33,235 nt of DNA from Gemmatimonadota bacterium (GCA_009840215.1 VXOC01000294.1:1-33235), one strand, 5' to 3'. Positions 1-8,423 are shown, numbered from the stretch's first letter. A program made the numbers and translations. The notes: generated by a model not told the origin, from the sequence alone.

Positions 1-515
1 GTGGGGGTGTGCGCCGACGGGTGTGCCGGGGAGCCGGGTGGTGGGCTGGGTGCCGAGGGATCGGCGGTCGGAGGTCCATCGAGGTGAGCCACATCCCGCA
101 TGGTTGCCGTTAGAGCAGCGTAGGCGCCGCGGCCGTAGAAATCGTCGGCGTTGCACATGGCGAAGGGGCCGTCGATGTGCTCGGCGGCGGTGAGGACCGC
201 GTGACCGGTGCCCCAAGGGCGGGTGCGACCGGGGGGTGGGGTGTCGATGAGGCCGGGGTGTGACAGGGACTGGTAGGCGTAGCGGAGGTCGAGTCCGGCG
301 GTGGCGGTGGGGCGGAGGTGGGCGTCGAAGTCGGCCTGCAGGTCCTCCTGGATGACGAGCAGGAAGCGTGAGAAACCGGCCAGCGCGCCGTCGTAGAGCG
401 CGTAGTCGAGGAGGGCCTCGCCGCCGGGGCCGATGGGGGTGAGTTGCTTGAGGCGGCCGAAGCGGGTGGAGCGGCCGGCCGCGAGGATGACGAGGGTGAG
501 AGGTGGGGGGGTCAC
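1..515 (-). CDS. NTP_transferase-family nucleotidyltransferase, partial (3' end beyond the window)
   Basis: Reading leftwards from a GTG at 513-515, the frame stays open to the window edge (171 codons). The N-terminus has the nucleotide-binding signature of sugar-phosphate/molybdopterin-type nucleotidyltransferases: a beta strand LTLVILAAG followed by RSTRFGRLKQL (residues about 6-25), then IGPGGEALLDYALYDGA. Further in come a WGTGHAVLTAAEHIDGPF segment and MCNADDFYG, the usual position of the metal-binding acidic residues. Such enzymes transfer a nucleotidyl group from an NTP to a sugar phosphate or similar acceptor; the substrate cannot be told here. An ATG slightly upstream runs straight into a stop, so GTG is the only sensible start. 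It sits 17 bp after the stop of the preceding propeller gene and is probably the last member of the leftward run seen here. Confidence 0.85.
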   Translation of the reverse strand, partial: MTPPPLTLVILAAGRSTRFGRLKQLTPIGPGGEALLDYALYDGALAGFSRFLLVIQEDLQADFDAHLRPTATAGLDLRYAYQSLSHPGLIDTPPPGRTRPWGTGHAVLTAAEHIDGPFAMCNADDFYGRGAYAALTATMRDVAHLDGPPTADPSAPSPPPGSPAHPSAHTP

Positions 516-532
516 GCAGTCATGGTACAGCG

Positions 533-1705
533 TCAACCGGCATTGCGCGACAACCCCCAGACCTGCACATACTCGACCCCCAGCTCGTCCTCCACCAACC
601 CCAGCAGGTAGTCCGCACCGATCTCGAAGACGTTCAACCCGGTTGGCGTCTCGACCAGTCCCTGGACCCGCCCCTCGGGGTCGAACACGGTCCACACGAT
701 AGGCCCGTCGCCGTCGCCGGGCACCCGGTACTCCCGCACCCGGAGGTATCCGGCCCGGTCCGACAGGATCTGCGCGAAGGCCGGGTAGGAGTCGATCGGC
801 GGCGCGGGCATGGGGTACTCGGCCTCGGTGGGGGTTCGCGGGTCCCAGTCGCGGCGGACGATTCTGACCAGAGTCCCGTCGGCGGCGAAAGCCCTGATCT
901 CGTAGGTGTCCTGCACCCCGACGGCCACGAGGTTCCCCCATACGGTTCCCGTGGCGCGGCGCTGGAAGGGGTGCTGCATGTCTCCTCCCCACAATTCGCT
1001 GAAGTACGCCTCGCCGTAGAGGAACCTCCCGAGCGAGGCGTACAGGGTTCCGTCCGCTTCCAGAACCGACCATTCCGTTTCCAGGCGGACGAGGTCCCGG
1101 GTCTCGAAGACGGCCATTCGGTTGAACACCTCACTGACGCTCGAGACGATCTTTCCGTCCGGTAGCACGCCCAGGATCCCGCCCCGGGAGACGTCAAAGG
1201 CGATGTCGCGGCCGTGGTTGCCCTCCAGGTCGAAGAGCGGCAGCCTGGGGCTGGAGGCGGCATCGGCGGCGACGACCGAGTCCCCCGGCCAGAGTGCGAC
1301 GGCGGTCGGACCGTGGCGGGTGAATTCACCGGGTCCCTCGCCCTGGCGTCCCCAGGTTCCGGTGTGGGATCCATCGGGGCCGAATACCTTCAGCTCGTTG
1401 CTGCCGGTGTTGGCGACCACGATCCGGCCGTCCCCAAGCCGCACGGCATCCGCAACCCGGAACAATGCGTCCGGCCCGGCGCCTTCGACGGAACCGATCG
1501 AGAGAGACGGTTGTGGGCCGATCTCCCACGCGAGCCGGGAGTCGGGCGCGGGTCGGGTGTTGCTGACGAGCATGATGCCGGCGCTGTCCTCGATGACGGC
1601 GTGGAGCCCGGGGCCGGCGCCGCCGCTCCCGTCCCCGCACGCGGGGGCGAACAGCGCCAACGCGAGAATCGCGGCCAGTGGGGAAGTGGTTTTCGAGTCG
1701 CTCAT
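533..1705 (-). CDS. Secreted six-bladed beta-propeller protein (propeller 1)
   Basis: 390 residues. The N-terminus is a hydrophobic export signal ending at APAC (Cys23), so it is probably a lipoprotein, though Pro at -2 is atypical for a lipobox. The mature part has repeated blade motifs: SIGSVEGAGPDALF, RLGDGRIVVANTGSNELKVF, and the family signature GRQGEGPGEF at residues 119-128. It ends with GLVETPTGLNVFEIG and GVEYVQVWGL, shared almost word for word with the next gene upstream. Compared with propellers 2 and 3 it lacks a roughly 30-residue helical insertion after VRIVRRDWDP. These proteins belong to the poorly characterised 6-bladed propeller family (DUF5128-like); no enzymatic function is established and the ligand is unknown. 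It lies 44 bp downstream of propeller 2 on the same strand and is probably cotranscribed with it. Confidence 0.9.
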   Translation of the reverse strand: MSDSKTTSPLAAILALALFAPACGDGSGGAGPGLHAVIEDSAGIMLVSNTRPAPDSRLAWEIGPQPSLSIGSVEGAGPDALFRVADAVRLGDGRIVVANTGSNELKVFGPDGSHTGTWGRQGEGPGEFTRHGPTAVALWPGDSVVAADAASSPRLPLFDLEGNHGRDIAFDVSRGGILGVLPDGKIVSSVSEVFNRMAVFETRDLVRLETEWSVLEADGTLYASLGRFLYGEAYFSELWGGDMQHPFQRRATGTVWGNLVAVGVQDTYEIRAFAADGTLVRIVRRDWDPRTPTEAEYPMPAPPIDSYPAFAQILSDRAGYLRVREYRVPGDGDGPIVWTVFDPEGRVQGLVETPTGLNVFEIGADYLLGLVEDELGVEYVQVWGLSRNAG

Positions 1706-1749
1706 TCAGCTGCTCCAGGTCCTCTCTCCGCAATGCACCGGCCCCGCGA

Positions 1750-2982
1750 TCACCCCGCCCCGCGGTCCAACCCCCAAACCTGCACATACTCCACGCCCAG
1801 TTCATCCTCCCCCAACCCCAGCACATAATCCTCCCCGATCTCGAAAACTGTCAGCCCCGGCGGCGTCTCGACCAACCCCTGAATCCGCCCCTCCGGATCG
1901 AACACCGTCCAAACCGCGTCCCCCTCGCCGAACATACGGTATTCGCGCACCCAGAGATACCCGGCACGATCGCCCACGATCTCCTCGAAGGCCGGGTAGG
2001 AGTCCGTCAGGGGCATGTCCTTGAACATGGTCAGGGCCCGGGATCGGGCCTCCGGGGGCAGGTGGGCGTAGGCCCGGGCGACGTGCTCCTCAAGGTCGGC
2101 TTGGGTGGGGCTTCGCGGATCCCAGTCGCGACGAACGATCCTGACCAGCGAGCCGTCCGCGGCGAATGCGCGGATCTCGTAGCTGTCCTGCGCGCCGATT
2201 GCAACGAGATTGCCCCACACGGCGCCGCGGGTGTCGCGCCTGAAGGGGTAGGGGTTCTCGCCGGTACTTCCGTCCGGAAACGACCAGACCCACTCCTCCG
2301 TCGCGAGAAACTCGCCAAGTGATGCGTGTGGCGCACCGTCCGTGTCCAGGACAGACCATTCCGTGTCGTATTGAACGAGGTCGGGAGATCCCATCGTCCG
2401 GCGGTTGAGCAGCAGGCTGCCCATCGACACAATCCTCCCGTCCGGCAACAGGTCCAGGACATTGCTTCGGGTGGCGTCCAGGGCCACGTCGCGGCCGTGA
2501 TTGCCATCCAGGTCAAAGAGCGACACCCGCCGTCCTCCCGGAACGGCGATCGAGTCGGCGAGCCAGAGCGCGACGCCGTCCGGACCGCTGCTGAACTCAC
2601 CCGGTCCCTCACCCTGGCGCCCCCAGGTCCCCGAGTGGGAACCGTCAGTGTGGAAGACCTTGATCTCGCTGCTGCCGGCGTTGGCGATCATAATGCGCCC
2701 GTCCGCGAGCAGGGTGGCATCCTGGACCCTGAACAGCTCGTCGGCCTCGCCGCTGTCGCCGGAACCGATCGAGAGCGATGGCTGTTCACCGAACCGCCAC
2801 GGCAGCCGCGAGTCCGGCGCGGCCGGGTCGTTGTCGACTATGGTGACGCCGCCGCTGTCGCGAACCGCGACCCGGGGCCCGTCGGGGGCACGGTCGCCAA
2901 GGTCCTCGCAGCCGAAGCCGCAGAGTGCAGCAATGAGGATCGTGGCCGTGAGGCGCGGCGCGGTCGTCGGGCGAGCGATCAC
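1750..2982 (-). CDS. Secreted six-bladed beta-propeller protein (propeller 2)
   Basis: 410 residues from a GTG at 2980-2982. The open frame runs further upstream but there overlaps the ATPase gene and has no family resemblance. From this GTG the protein begins with a typical export signal (PRLTATILIAALCGFGC), probably a lipoprotein with Cys25. Propeller motifs follow: SIGSGDSGEADELF, LLADGRIMIANAGSSEIKVF, then GRQGEGPGEF, and a C-terminus VETPPGLTVFEIG...GVEYVQVWGL nearly identical to propeller 1. A helical insertion (EEHVARAYAHLPPEARSRAL) sits between VRIVRRDWDP and DSYPAFEEI. One copy of a 35-bp repeat lies 17 bp upstream of the start and may act as its promoter or operator. Function unknown. 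It is clearly a tandem paralogue of propeller 1. The start is less certain than the body. Confidence 0.85.
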   Translation of the reverse strand: MIARPTTAPRLTATILIAALCGFGCEDLGDRAPDGPRVAVRDSGGVTIVDNDPAAPDSRLPWRFGEQPSLSIGSGDSGEADELFRVQDATLLADGRIMIANAGSSEIKVFHTDGSHSGTWGRQGEGPGEFSSGPDGVALWLADSIAVPGGRRVSLFDLDGNHGRDVALDATRSNVLDLLPDGRIVSMGSLLLNRRTMGSPDLVQYDTEWSVLDTDGAPHASLGEFLATEEWVWSFPDGSTGENPYPFRRDTRGAVWGNLVAIGAQDSYEIRAFAADGSLVRIVRRDWDPRSPTQADLEEHVARAYAHLPPEARSRALTMFKDMPLTDSYPAFEEIVGDRAGYLWVREYRMFGEGDAVWTVFDPEGRIQGLVETPPGLTVFEIGEDYVLGLGEDELGVEYVQVWGLDRGAG

Positions 2983-2999
2983 TGTGTGGTGCTCGTTGC

Positions 3000-3034
3000 G
3001 GCCAAATGAAAGATTATTCTCCGTCCGAATGAAA
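3000..3034. repeat. 35-bp imperfect repeat, copy A (3' side of the ATPase gene)
   Basis: The plus strand here begins GGCCAAATGAAA and ends CCGAATGAAA. Aligned without gaps to 4339-4373, about 25 of 35 positions match, including the first 12. Internally it holds two copies of CCRAATGAAA (3002-3011 and 3025-3034). It overlaps the last codons and stop of the ATPase gene and lies 17 bp upstream of the propeller 2 start. Confidence 0.6.
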
Positions 3035-4315
3035 ATCCGTACCCTTGTGACGCCGGGTTGCGAGCTCCGCCGAACCCTGGAACAGCCGCCGTAACGGCAC
3101 GGCGTGAAGCCGGTCGCCGAACGGCGCGGTGGCCTCCCCGTCGTACAGCACCACACCGCCCGCGAAGCGCCGGCCGAGCGCCCCCCGCAGCCTGCGGAGA
3201 CCACGAAAATCGCCGGTCCGGACGGTTCCCGAGGCCTTGACTTCGACGCCGGCCACCGCCGCGGCGCCGCGCTCCAGGACGATGTCGACCTCCGCTCCGT
3301 CCTTGTCGCGAAAGTGGTGGAAGGAGATCCGCGCATCGTGCCAACCGGCCTGCCGGCGGAGCTCCTGAAACACGAAGGTCTCCAGGAGCTGGCCGTAGAG
3401 GGCGCGGTCGTAGGCCAGCGCCGGACCGTCCAGGCCGAGCAGCGCCGAGGCGATTCCCGTGTCGCCGACGTGCAGCTTGGGTCTCTTGACCAGCCGAGTC
3501 AACCGGTTGCCGTGCCATGCGGGCAGGCGTTCCAGGAGGAAGACACGCTCCAGCAGCGTCGCGTAGTCCCGAATCGTGGGCCGGCTCACCTCGAAGGGCG
3601 CGGCCAACCGGCTCACGTTGAACATCCTCGCGGTCTGGCCAGCGGCGGCCGCAAGGAGCCGAGGCAGTATTTCAAGGCGGCGAACATGAGTCAAATCACG
3701 AACATCGCGCTGAATCAGGGCATCAACGTGGTCGAGATACCAGCTGGCGCGCCGGCGTCCGGGCGGGCGGTCCAGCGCCGCCGGGTATCCGCCGGCGACG
3801 ATCCGCCGCGGTAGCGCGTCCCCCAGGCGCTCGGTGCGCTCGACGGCGAAATCGCCCGCGAACAGAGCATCCGGAAAGTGCGAATCGCGCCGTTCCAGCT
3901 CGCACTGGGCCAGCGGGTGGAGTCGCAGGATCCGCAGGCGCCCCGCCAGCGACTCCGAGAGCCGCGGCACCAGGAGCACGTGGGTGGAGCCGGTCAGCAG
4001 GAACCGTCCGGGGGTGCGCCGACGGTCGATCTCCATCTTGAGCGCGGGAAACAGGGCCGGCACCTTCTGCACCTCGTCGAGGATGGTGCGGTCGGGCAGC
4101 GCGGCGGCGAAACCGTTCGGGTCGTCCGCGGCGGCGGCGCGCACCACGTCGTCGTCGAAGGTGACGTACCGGTATCCTCGCGAAGCCCCCACCATCCGGG
4201 CCAGCGTCGTCTTCCCGCACTGGCGCGGTCCATGAATCAGGACTGCCGGCGAGTCGTCGAGCGCCTCGCGCAGGTGCGGCTCGACGAGGCGGGGATAGAT
4301 GGTCGTGTCGATCAT
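3014..4315 (-). CDS. AAA-type ATPase with C-terminal DUF4143 (PD-(D/E)XK-like) domain
   Basis: 433 residues. Walker A GPRQCGKTT at 29-37, Walker B TILDEVQK at 77-84, a sensor-like FLLTGS at 105-110, then a winged-helix-like middle part (FNVSRLAAPFEVSRPTIRDY, about 232-251). The C-terminal DUF4143 region contains DGAEVDIVLE (339-348) and GVEVKAS (356-362), the acidic residue plus ExK pattern seen in PD-(D/E)XK nuclease folds. Length fits the family. Such stand-alone ATPases are widespread and often patchily distributed; their cellular role is not settled. It interrupts a run of paralogous propeller genes and is flanked by 35-bp repeats, which suggests it arrived as a unit. No Shine-Dalgarno precedes the ATG; instead TACATT lies 6 nt upstream on the coding strand, a layout suited to a leaderless mRNA. 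Confidence 0.92.
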   Translation of the reverse strand: MIDTTIYPRLVEPHLREALDDSPAVLIHGPRQCGKTTLARMVGASRGYRYVTFDDDVVRAAAADDPNGFAAALPDRTILDEVQKVPALFPALKMEIDRRRTPGRFLLTGSTHVLLVPRLSESLAGRLRILRLHPLAQCELERRDSHFPDALFAGDFAVERTERLGDALPRRIVAGGYPAALDRPPGRRRASWYLDHVDALIQRDVRDLTHVRRLEILPRLLAAAAGQTARMFNVSRLAAPFEVSRPTIRDYATLLERVFLLERLPAWHGNRLTRLVKRPKLHVGDTGIASALLGLDGPALAYDRALYGQLLETFVFQELRRQAGWHDARISFHHFRDKDGAEVDIVLERGAAAVAGVEVKASGTVRTGDFRGLRRLRGALGRRFAGGVVLYDGEATAPFGDRLHAVPLRRLFQGSAELATRRHKGTDFHSDGE

Positions 4316-4327
4316 CGACGGAATGTA
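4316..4327 (-). promoter_or_regulatory. Candidate leaderless promoter (-10) of the ATPase gene
   Basis: On the minus strand, TACATT is followed by CCGTCG and then the ATG. A -10 hexamer 6 nt before the start codon would place transcription initiation on the A of ATG. No Shine-Dalgarno is present. The -35 region would fall within the adjacent repeat copy B (around TTTCAT). Sequence-based inference only. Confidence 0.35.
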
Positions 4328-4338
4328 ACGTCGATTTC

Positions 4339-4373
4339 GGCCAAATGAAAAACCAAATGTCGTCTGATTGAAA
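4339..4373. repeat. 35-bp imperfect repeat, copy B (5' side of the ATPase gene)
   Basis: The plus strand begins GGCCAAATGAAA and ends GATTGAAA, matching copy A at 3000-3034 over about 25 of 35 ungapped positions. CCAAATG occurs twice in close succession (4341 and 4353). It lies 23 bp upstream of the ATPase start, where a -35 element or operator would be expected. Confidence 0.6.
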
Positions 4374-4417
4374 CCTACGAGCCGGAGGGCCGCCGGCTCA
4401 TCTCATCTCAGGAACCC

Positions 4418-5626
4418 TCAACCGGTGTGAAGGTCGTACATCTGCACGTACTCCACACCCAGGTCGTCTCTGGCCCGGCCGAGAATGTAGTCCTCGCCGA
4501 TCTCGAAGACGCCGAAACCGGACGGCATTTCCACCAGTCCCTGCACGTGTCCCTCCTGGTCGAAGACGGTCCAGATTGAACTCCACCGTTCCTGGACCCA
4601 AAGATAGCCGAGCCGGTCCGACAGGATCCGCGAAAAGGCGGGATAGGAGTCGACCACGGGCATGTCCTTCACCGCCCTGAGGGATTCGGCGCGGCTGTCG
4701 GGGGGCAGGTCGGCGTAGCGCCGCTCCCAGTAGGAGTCCTGTTCGCTCCGGGTCGGTCTACCCAGGTCACCGTCGCGGCGGACGATCCTGACCAGCGTCC
4801 CGTCCGCGGCGAAGGCCTTGATCTCGTAGGCGGCCTGGTCGCCGATCGCGACGAGGTCTCCCCAGACGGCTCCAACGGTGTTGCGTCCGAAGGGGTGAAT
4901 CCTGCTGCTCTCGATCTGTCCGCCCCGCGCGAACACCGCCCACCATTCGGTCCCGGGAAATTCGCCAAAGGAAGCGCCCAGCTTGCCGTCCGGGCCCAGA
5001 ACTTTCCATTCGACATCCGGGCGCACAAGTCCCGTGGATCCCGTCATCCCCCCGTGCATTCCTGCAACGCCGCTGGTGACGATTCCTCCGTCCGGGAGCA
5101 GGTCGACGATGTCGGCGAAACCGACTTCGAGGCGCACGTCGCGGCCGTGGTTGCCGTCCCGGTCGAAGATCGACAATCGTCCCTGTCGGCCGTTCGGAGC
5201 TGCGATCGAGTCACCGGGCCAGAGTGCGACGACGGTCGGAGCGTAGCTGGCGAACTCGCCCGGTCCCTCGCCGCGGCGTCCCAGAGTGGCCGCGTGTGAT
5301 CCGTCGGGGTTGAAGACCCTGAGTTCACTGCTGCCGGCGTTGGCGATCACGATTCTGCCGTCCGGTAGCCGGGTTGCGTCCATGACCCCGTAGAACTGGT
5401 CGGGGCCTCCGCCGGCGACGCTTCCGATGGAGAGCGAGGGTTCGTCGCTGATCCGCCAGGGCAGGCGCGAGTCCGGTGGGGGACGTTCGTTCTCGATGAT
5501 CGGGATGTCGGTGGTGTCCTGGATCGCCGAATGGGGACCGTCGACGGGGGCGGCGCTGGCGTTGTCGCCCGTGAGGTTGAAGAGGGCGAGGGCGAGAAGG
5601 GTGAGATCGAGCCGGATCGTCTTCAT
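4418..5626 (-). CDS. Secreted six-bladed beta-propeller protein (propeller 3)
   Basis: 402 residues with a Sec-type signal peptide (LTLLALALFNLTGDNASA, likely cut around residue 25), so a soluble exported form rather than a lipoprotein. Blade motifs: SIGSVAGGGPDQFY, RLPDGRIVIANAGSSELRVF, then GRRGEGPGEF. The end reads GLVEMPSGFGVFEIG and GVEYVQMYDL, diverged from but clearly related to propellers 1 and 2. It contains the helical insertion (ERRYADLPPDSRAESLRAV) between VRIVRRDGD and DSYPAFSRI. The ATG lies only 6 bp after the stop of the LVIVD lipoprotein gene on the same strand, so the two are almost certainly cotranscribed. Molecular function unknown. Confidence 0.92.
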   Translation of the reverse strand: MKTIRLDLTLLALALFNLTGDNASAAPVDGPHSAIQDTTDIPIIENERPPPDSRLPWRISDEPSLSIGSVAGGGPDQFYGVMDATRLPDGRIVIANAGSSELRVFNPDGSHAATLGRRGEGPGEFASYAPTVVALWPGDSIAAPNGRQGRLSIFDRDGNHGRDVRLEVGFADIVDLLPDGGIVTSGVAGMHGGMTGSTGLVRPDVEWKVLGPDGKLGASFGEFPGTEWWAVFARGGQIESSRIHPFGRNTVGAVWGDLVAIGDQAAYEIKAFAADGTLVRIVRRDGDLGRPTRSEQDSYWERRYADLPPDSRAESLRAVKDMPVVDSYPAFSRILSDRLGYLWVQERWSSIWTVFDQEGHVQGLVEMPSGFGVFEIGEDYILGRARDDLGVEYVQMYDLHTG

Positions 5627-5632
5627 GACCTG

Positions 5633-6925
5633 CTACCGACCGGTAAGCCTCACGAAGAACACGTCCCCCGGAGGCCGGCTCCGGTCCCATGGATGCGAAT
5701 GGTTCGTGAAGGCGATGATGCCGCTGGCGAAGAACGGATAGTTGCTCCACGAGCCGTGGAGTTCGGGCTCGTTCGAGTCGTCCGGCGTGGGGTCGAAATA
5801 GGCCACCTCCACCGGATTCTCCCGGTCCGCTATACTCACCACGCGCAGACCGGCGGCATAGTTGGACTGGTACATCAGATCGCCGACGATATAGAGGTTG
5901 TGGTCGGTGGCCGGGGTGGTGCCCATGAATTCCCGCACGAGCACGGGGTCGTCCAGATCCTTCACGTCCCACACAAGGGTGCGCGTGGCTGTCAACTCCG
6001 GAAGATCTTCGTCGAACTCGTCGCCCATGTAGAGGTACTCCTGGCTCTCATCGAGCCAGGCCTGGTGGGCGTATGCGACCCAGGGGTAGGCGGCCCGGGA
6101 CAGCGTAAAGGGCGCGTGCTTGTCCGACACGTCTGCAATGCTCAACACCTCGTAGTTCGACAGGAAGCAGATCTCCCTGCCCCGATGCTCGGCGTCGGGA
6201 CCCCGGTACACCACGCACATGGCGTCGTGGGTCCGCCCGTGGAGGCCCTCCGATTCGTCCGCGAAGCAGCCGGCGAAGGTCGGGGTGGCGGGGGTCCGGA
6301 TGTCGACCATGTGCACCCCCCCGCCGCAGGTCTCCTCGCCGCCGTTGGCGCTGAGCACGTAGGCGAAGCCCGTCTCTTCGTTGATGGCGATGTTGTGGGC
6401 GCTCTGGATCCGGTCGTAGACCGTGAGCGGCTCGATCCGCGAGGGCGTTTCGGTGATCTCCCGGAGTCGCGTCAGGTCGACGACCTGCATCCCGTGGTGT
6501 TTCGCTCCGTCGGCCACGATGAAGGCGTGGTCGCTGTAGACCTTGATGTCGCGCCAGAGGCTCGGCTGCGCTCCCTGGGTGAAGGGGAGGAACGCGGCAT
6601 GCACCGGATGCTCGGGATCCTCGAGGCTCACGAAAGCGGTCCCATGAGACAGGCCCACGAGCGCCCACTCCGTGCCCGTCACGGGACCGGTCCAGCCCCA
6701 CATGTCATTCAGATTCCCTTCGTCCATATCCTCTTCGGACAGACCGAGCTGATCGGCCGACAGAAGGGACACGAGCTCCATGCCCATGCAGGGGTAGCCG
6801 TCGCAGAACTCCGGCTCCGGCGGCGGCGGTTTGATCCCGTCGCACGCGGCAATGCCGAACGCGCACAGCAGCAGCCAATGCCATGGGGACGGCGGATACG
6901 CGCGGCTTGCCGGTTCCGTGTTCAT
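5633..6925 (-). CDS. Choice-of-anchor B family (LVIVD-repeat) lipoprotein
   Basis: 430 residues. The export signal ends in a good lipobox, GIAAC (Cys28). The mature protein has the landmarks of the choice-of-anchor B family: LNDMWGWTGPVTGTEWALVGLSHGTAFVSLEDPEHP (about 92-127), DIKVYSDHAFIVADGAKHHGMQVVDL, SAHNIAINEETGFAYVLS, GGGVHMVDIRTPATPTF, WVAYAHQAWLDESQEYLYMGDE, and HNLYIVGDLMYQSNYAAGLRVVSI. These repeats form a seven-bladed-type propeller exposed on the cell surface in the families known; no catalytic role is established. Many His and Asp residues recur at equivalent positions. It is the first gene of the leftward run, followed 6 bp later by propeller 3. A weak purine-rich ribosome site (AGGTGAAGAG) precedes the ATG. 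Confidence 0.93.
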   Translation of the reverse strand: MNTEPASRAYPPSPWHWLLLCAFGIAACDGIKPPPPEPEFCDGYPCMGMELVSLLSADQLGLSEEDMDEGNLNDMWGWTGPVTGTEWALVGLSHGTAFVSLEDPEHPVHAAFLPFTQGAQPSLWRDIKVYSDHAFIVADGAKHHGMQVVDLTRLREITETPSRIEPLTVYDRIQSAHNIAINEETGFAYVLSANGGEETCGGGVHMVDIRTPATPTFAGCFADESEGLHGRTHDAMCVVYRGPDAEHRGREICFLSNYEVLSIADVSDKHAPFTLSRAAYPWVAYAHQAWLDESQEYLYMGDEFDEDLPELTATRTLVWDVKDLDDPVLVREFMGTTPATDHNLYIVGDLMYQSNYAAGLRVVSIADRENPVEVAYFDPTPDDSNEPELHGSWSNYPFFASGIIAFTNHSHPWDRSRPPGDVFFVRLTGR

Positions 6926-7082
6926 TCTGGCTCTTCACCTGTCGTGGTGGTGGAGCATGGGGAGCTGAATCATAGGGTGGCACCATCGACGAGGCCACAT
7001 GGGAACTGGCAGCCGACGGTCTCCCCCTGGCTATATTGAACCATCGGGGATCGATCGCGTTCTGTTGACCAGGAGAATCCGC

Positions 7083-8258
7083 ATGCGGCACTCAATCTCG
7101 CCCTCACGATGTTGTTTCAGTCCCATGGGGCTGCCCGGGATCCTCGCTCTGGCGGTACTCCTGGCCCTCGCCGGTGCCTGCAGTCGGAATGAACCCACTG
7201 CCGACGAGGCCATCTTCACGCCCGAGGCGTTCGCCACCACCGATGTCCCACTCAGCCAGAGCGACCAGGTCGCGCTGCTTGCGGACGAGCGCGTCGCGTG
7301 CGTTGTCGATTCCTACGAGACCAGGGTCCATTGCGTGGACGCCGAGGGCGCCGTTGTGGGAGTCTTCGGCCGAGCGGGGGAGGGTCCCGGCGAGTTCGGC
7401 GGCTCTGGCAACCCCGGCAACCTCGGGCTCGTGCGCGGTGAGGAGGGGACGGTTGGAGTTTATGACGGTGCGCTGGGCCGTTTCACGGTCTTCGAGCCGT
7501 CGGGTACCTATGTCTCGGATGTGCCGACGCCGTTCCTGGATCCCCTCCGGTCGTTCGGCACGGTCCTCTCGGGTGTGGTGTGGCGGGGCTGGATCGCCGA
7601 TTCGCTGATGACCCGGTACGACGTCAACATCGCCACCGGGGAGGTTGTGCGGGAGGAAGCGTCGCCGAGCGGGCGCTGGGGTGTCACGTGTGGGGAAGGC
7701 GAAGTCATCGACGGCATCCCGGACCGGGCGAGTGGATGGGTCTTCGTGGCTTGCGGAGATCGTCTCGTCTTCGCCGGTGACAACGGCGACGCCACGGTGG
7801 TGCCTGTGCCGACCCACCTCCCGGACGAACGCGACGTCGCCAGGCTGGAAGAAAGGCTGTTGGCAGTCCGCGGGAGTTTGCATCCCGAAGTAACGTCAAG
7901 GGCTCTCCAGGGGAGTTCGGAGGGCACCTACCGCTCCTTCGTGGACGAGAGTCTGGAAGGCTATCGAGGCAAGCCCAAACCCTACTCTCTGGGCGAGGAA
8001 CACCGGCTGTTCGACGCTGCCAACCGCTACTGGATCGCCACGCAACGCGACACGCATGAATGGTCCTACCTGGACGTGTACGAGAATGCCGAATACGTGG
8101 GGTCTGTGAGGGTCAGGGACCGCCTCAGGGCCTTCGACCTCCTCGGGTCGACTCTGGTGGTTCTGGTTGAGCGGCAAGCCGGCCCGGACGATGCCGACGG
8201 GGTTCCGGACCGGGAGTTGGACTGGTACGACATCGGGGAGCTGCCGTTCGGCCGGTGA
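7083..8258 (+). CDS. Secreted six-bladed beta-propeller lipoprotein (propeller 4)
   Basis: 391 residues from the ATG at 7083, chosen because AGGAG lies 7 bp upstream (7071-7075) and the protein then starts with a lipoprotein signal ending LALAGAC (Cys33). An in-frame upstream extension has no such support. The mature domain shows GRAGEGPGEFGGSGNPG, the family signature, followed by VGVYDGALGRFTVFEPSGTYV and other blade repeats. A helix-rich insertion lies near DERDVARLEERLLAVRG. The C-terminus is SLEYVG-like (YLDVYENAEYVGSVRVRDRLRAF), as usual in the family. It is transcribed alone, diverging from the LVIVD gene and converging on the TonB-dependent receptor gene. A TATATT at 7032-7037 is a possible -10 element. 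Ligand and function unknown. Confidence 0.9.
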   Translation: MRHSISPSRCCFSPMGLPGILALAVLLALAGACSRNEPTADEAIFTPEAFATTDVPLSQSDQVALLADERVACVVDSYETRVHCVDAEGAVVGVFGRAGEGPGEFGGSGNPGNLGLVRGEEGTVGVYDGALGRFTVFEPSGTYVSDVPTPFLDPLRSFGTVLSGVVWRGWIADSLMTRYDVNIATGEVVREEASPSGRWGVTCGEGEVIDGIPDRASGWVFVACGDRLVFAGDNGDATVVPVPTHLPDERDVARLEERLLAVRGSLHPEVTSRALQGSSEGTYRSFVDESLEGYRGKPKPYSLGEEHRLFDAANRYWIATQRDTHEWSYLDVYENAEYVGSVRVRDRLRAFDLLGSTLVVLVERQAGPDDADGVPDRELDWYDIGELPFGR

Positions 8259-8423
8259 TGTACCGGTTGGGGCGCGGGGTGTTCGGGTGCAGGGTGGTTG
8301 TCCTCACGGTCACCTGTCAACTGCGATTGACATTATGGAAAGTGGAGTGTACATCAATGCGCGCGGCCCTTATAAGCATTGTGGATCAGCGGGTAGTGCG
8401 GTACCGGAGCGCGCGGGAGTGAT

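Noticed and set aside
2983-3336. N-terminal extension of propeller 2 to 3336
   Set aside because: It overlaps the ATPase coding sequence in another frame, and the propeller export signal begins only at the GTG at 2982.
8256-8356. Inverted repeat TGATGTAC / GTACATCA in the convergent spacer after propeller 4
   Set aside because: Arms are only 8 bp and about 85 bp apart, which is expected by chance at this scale; no stable hairpin or gene is implied.
8328-8356. TTGACA-N17-TACATC promoter-like pair on the plus strand
   Set aside because: It lies between convergent genes and points into the antisense strand of the receptor gene; no downstream plus-strand gene is supported.
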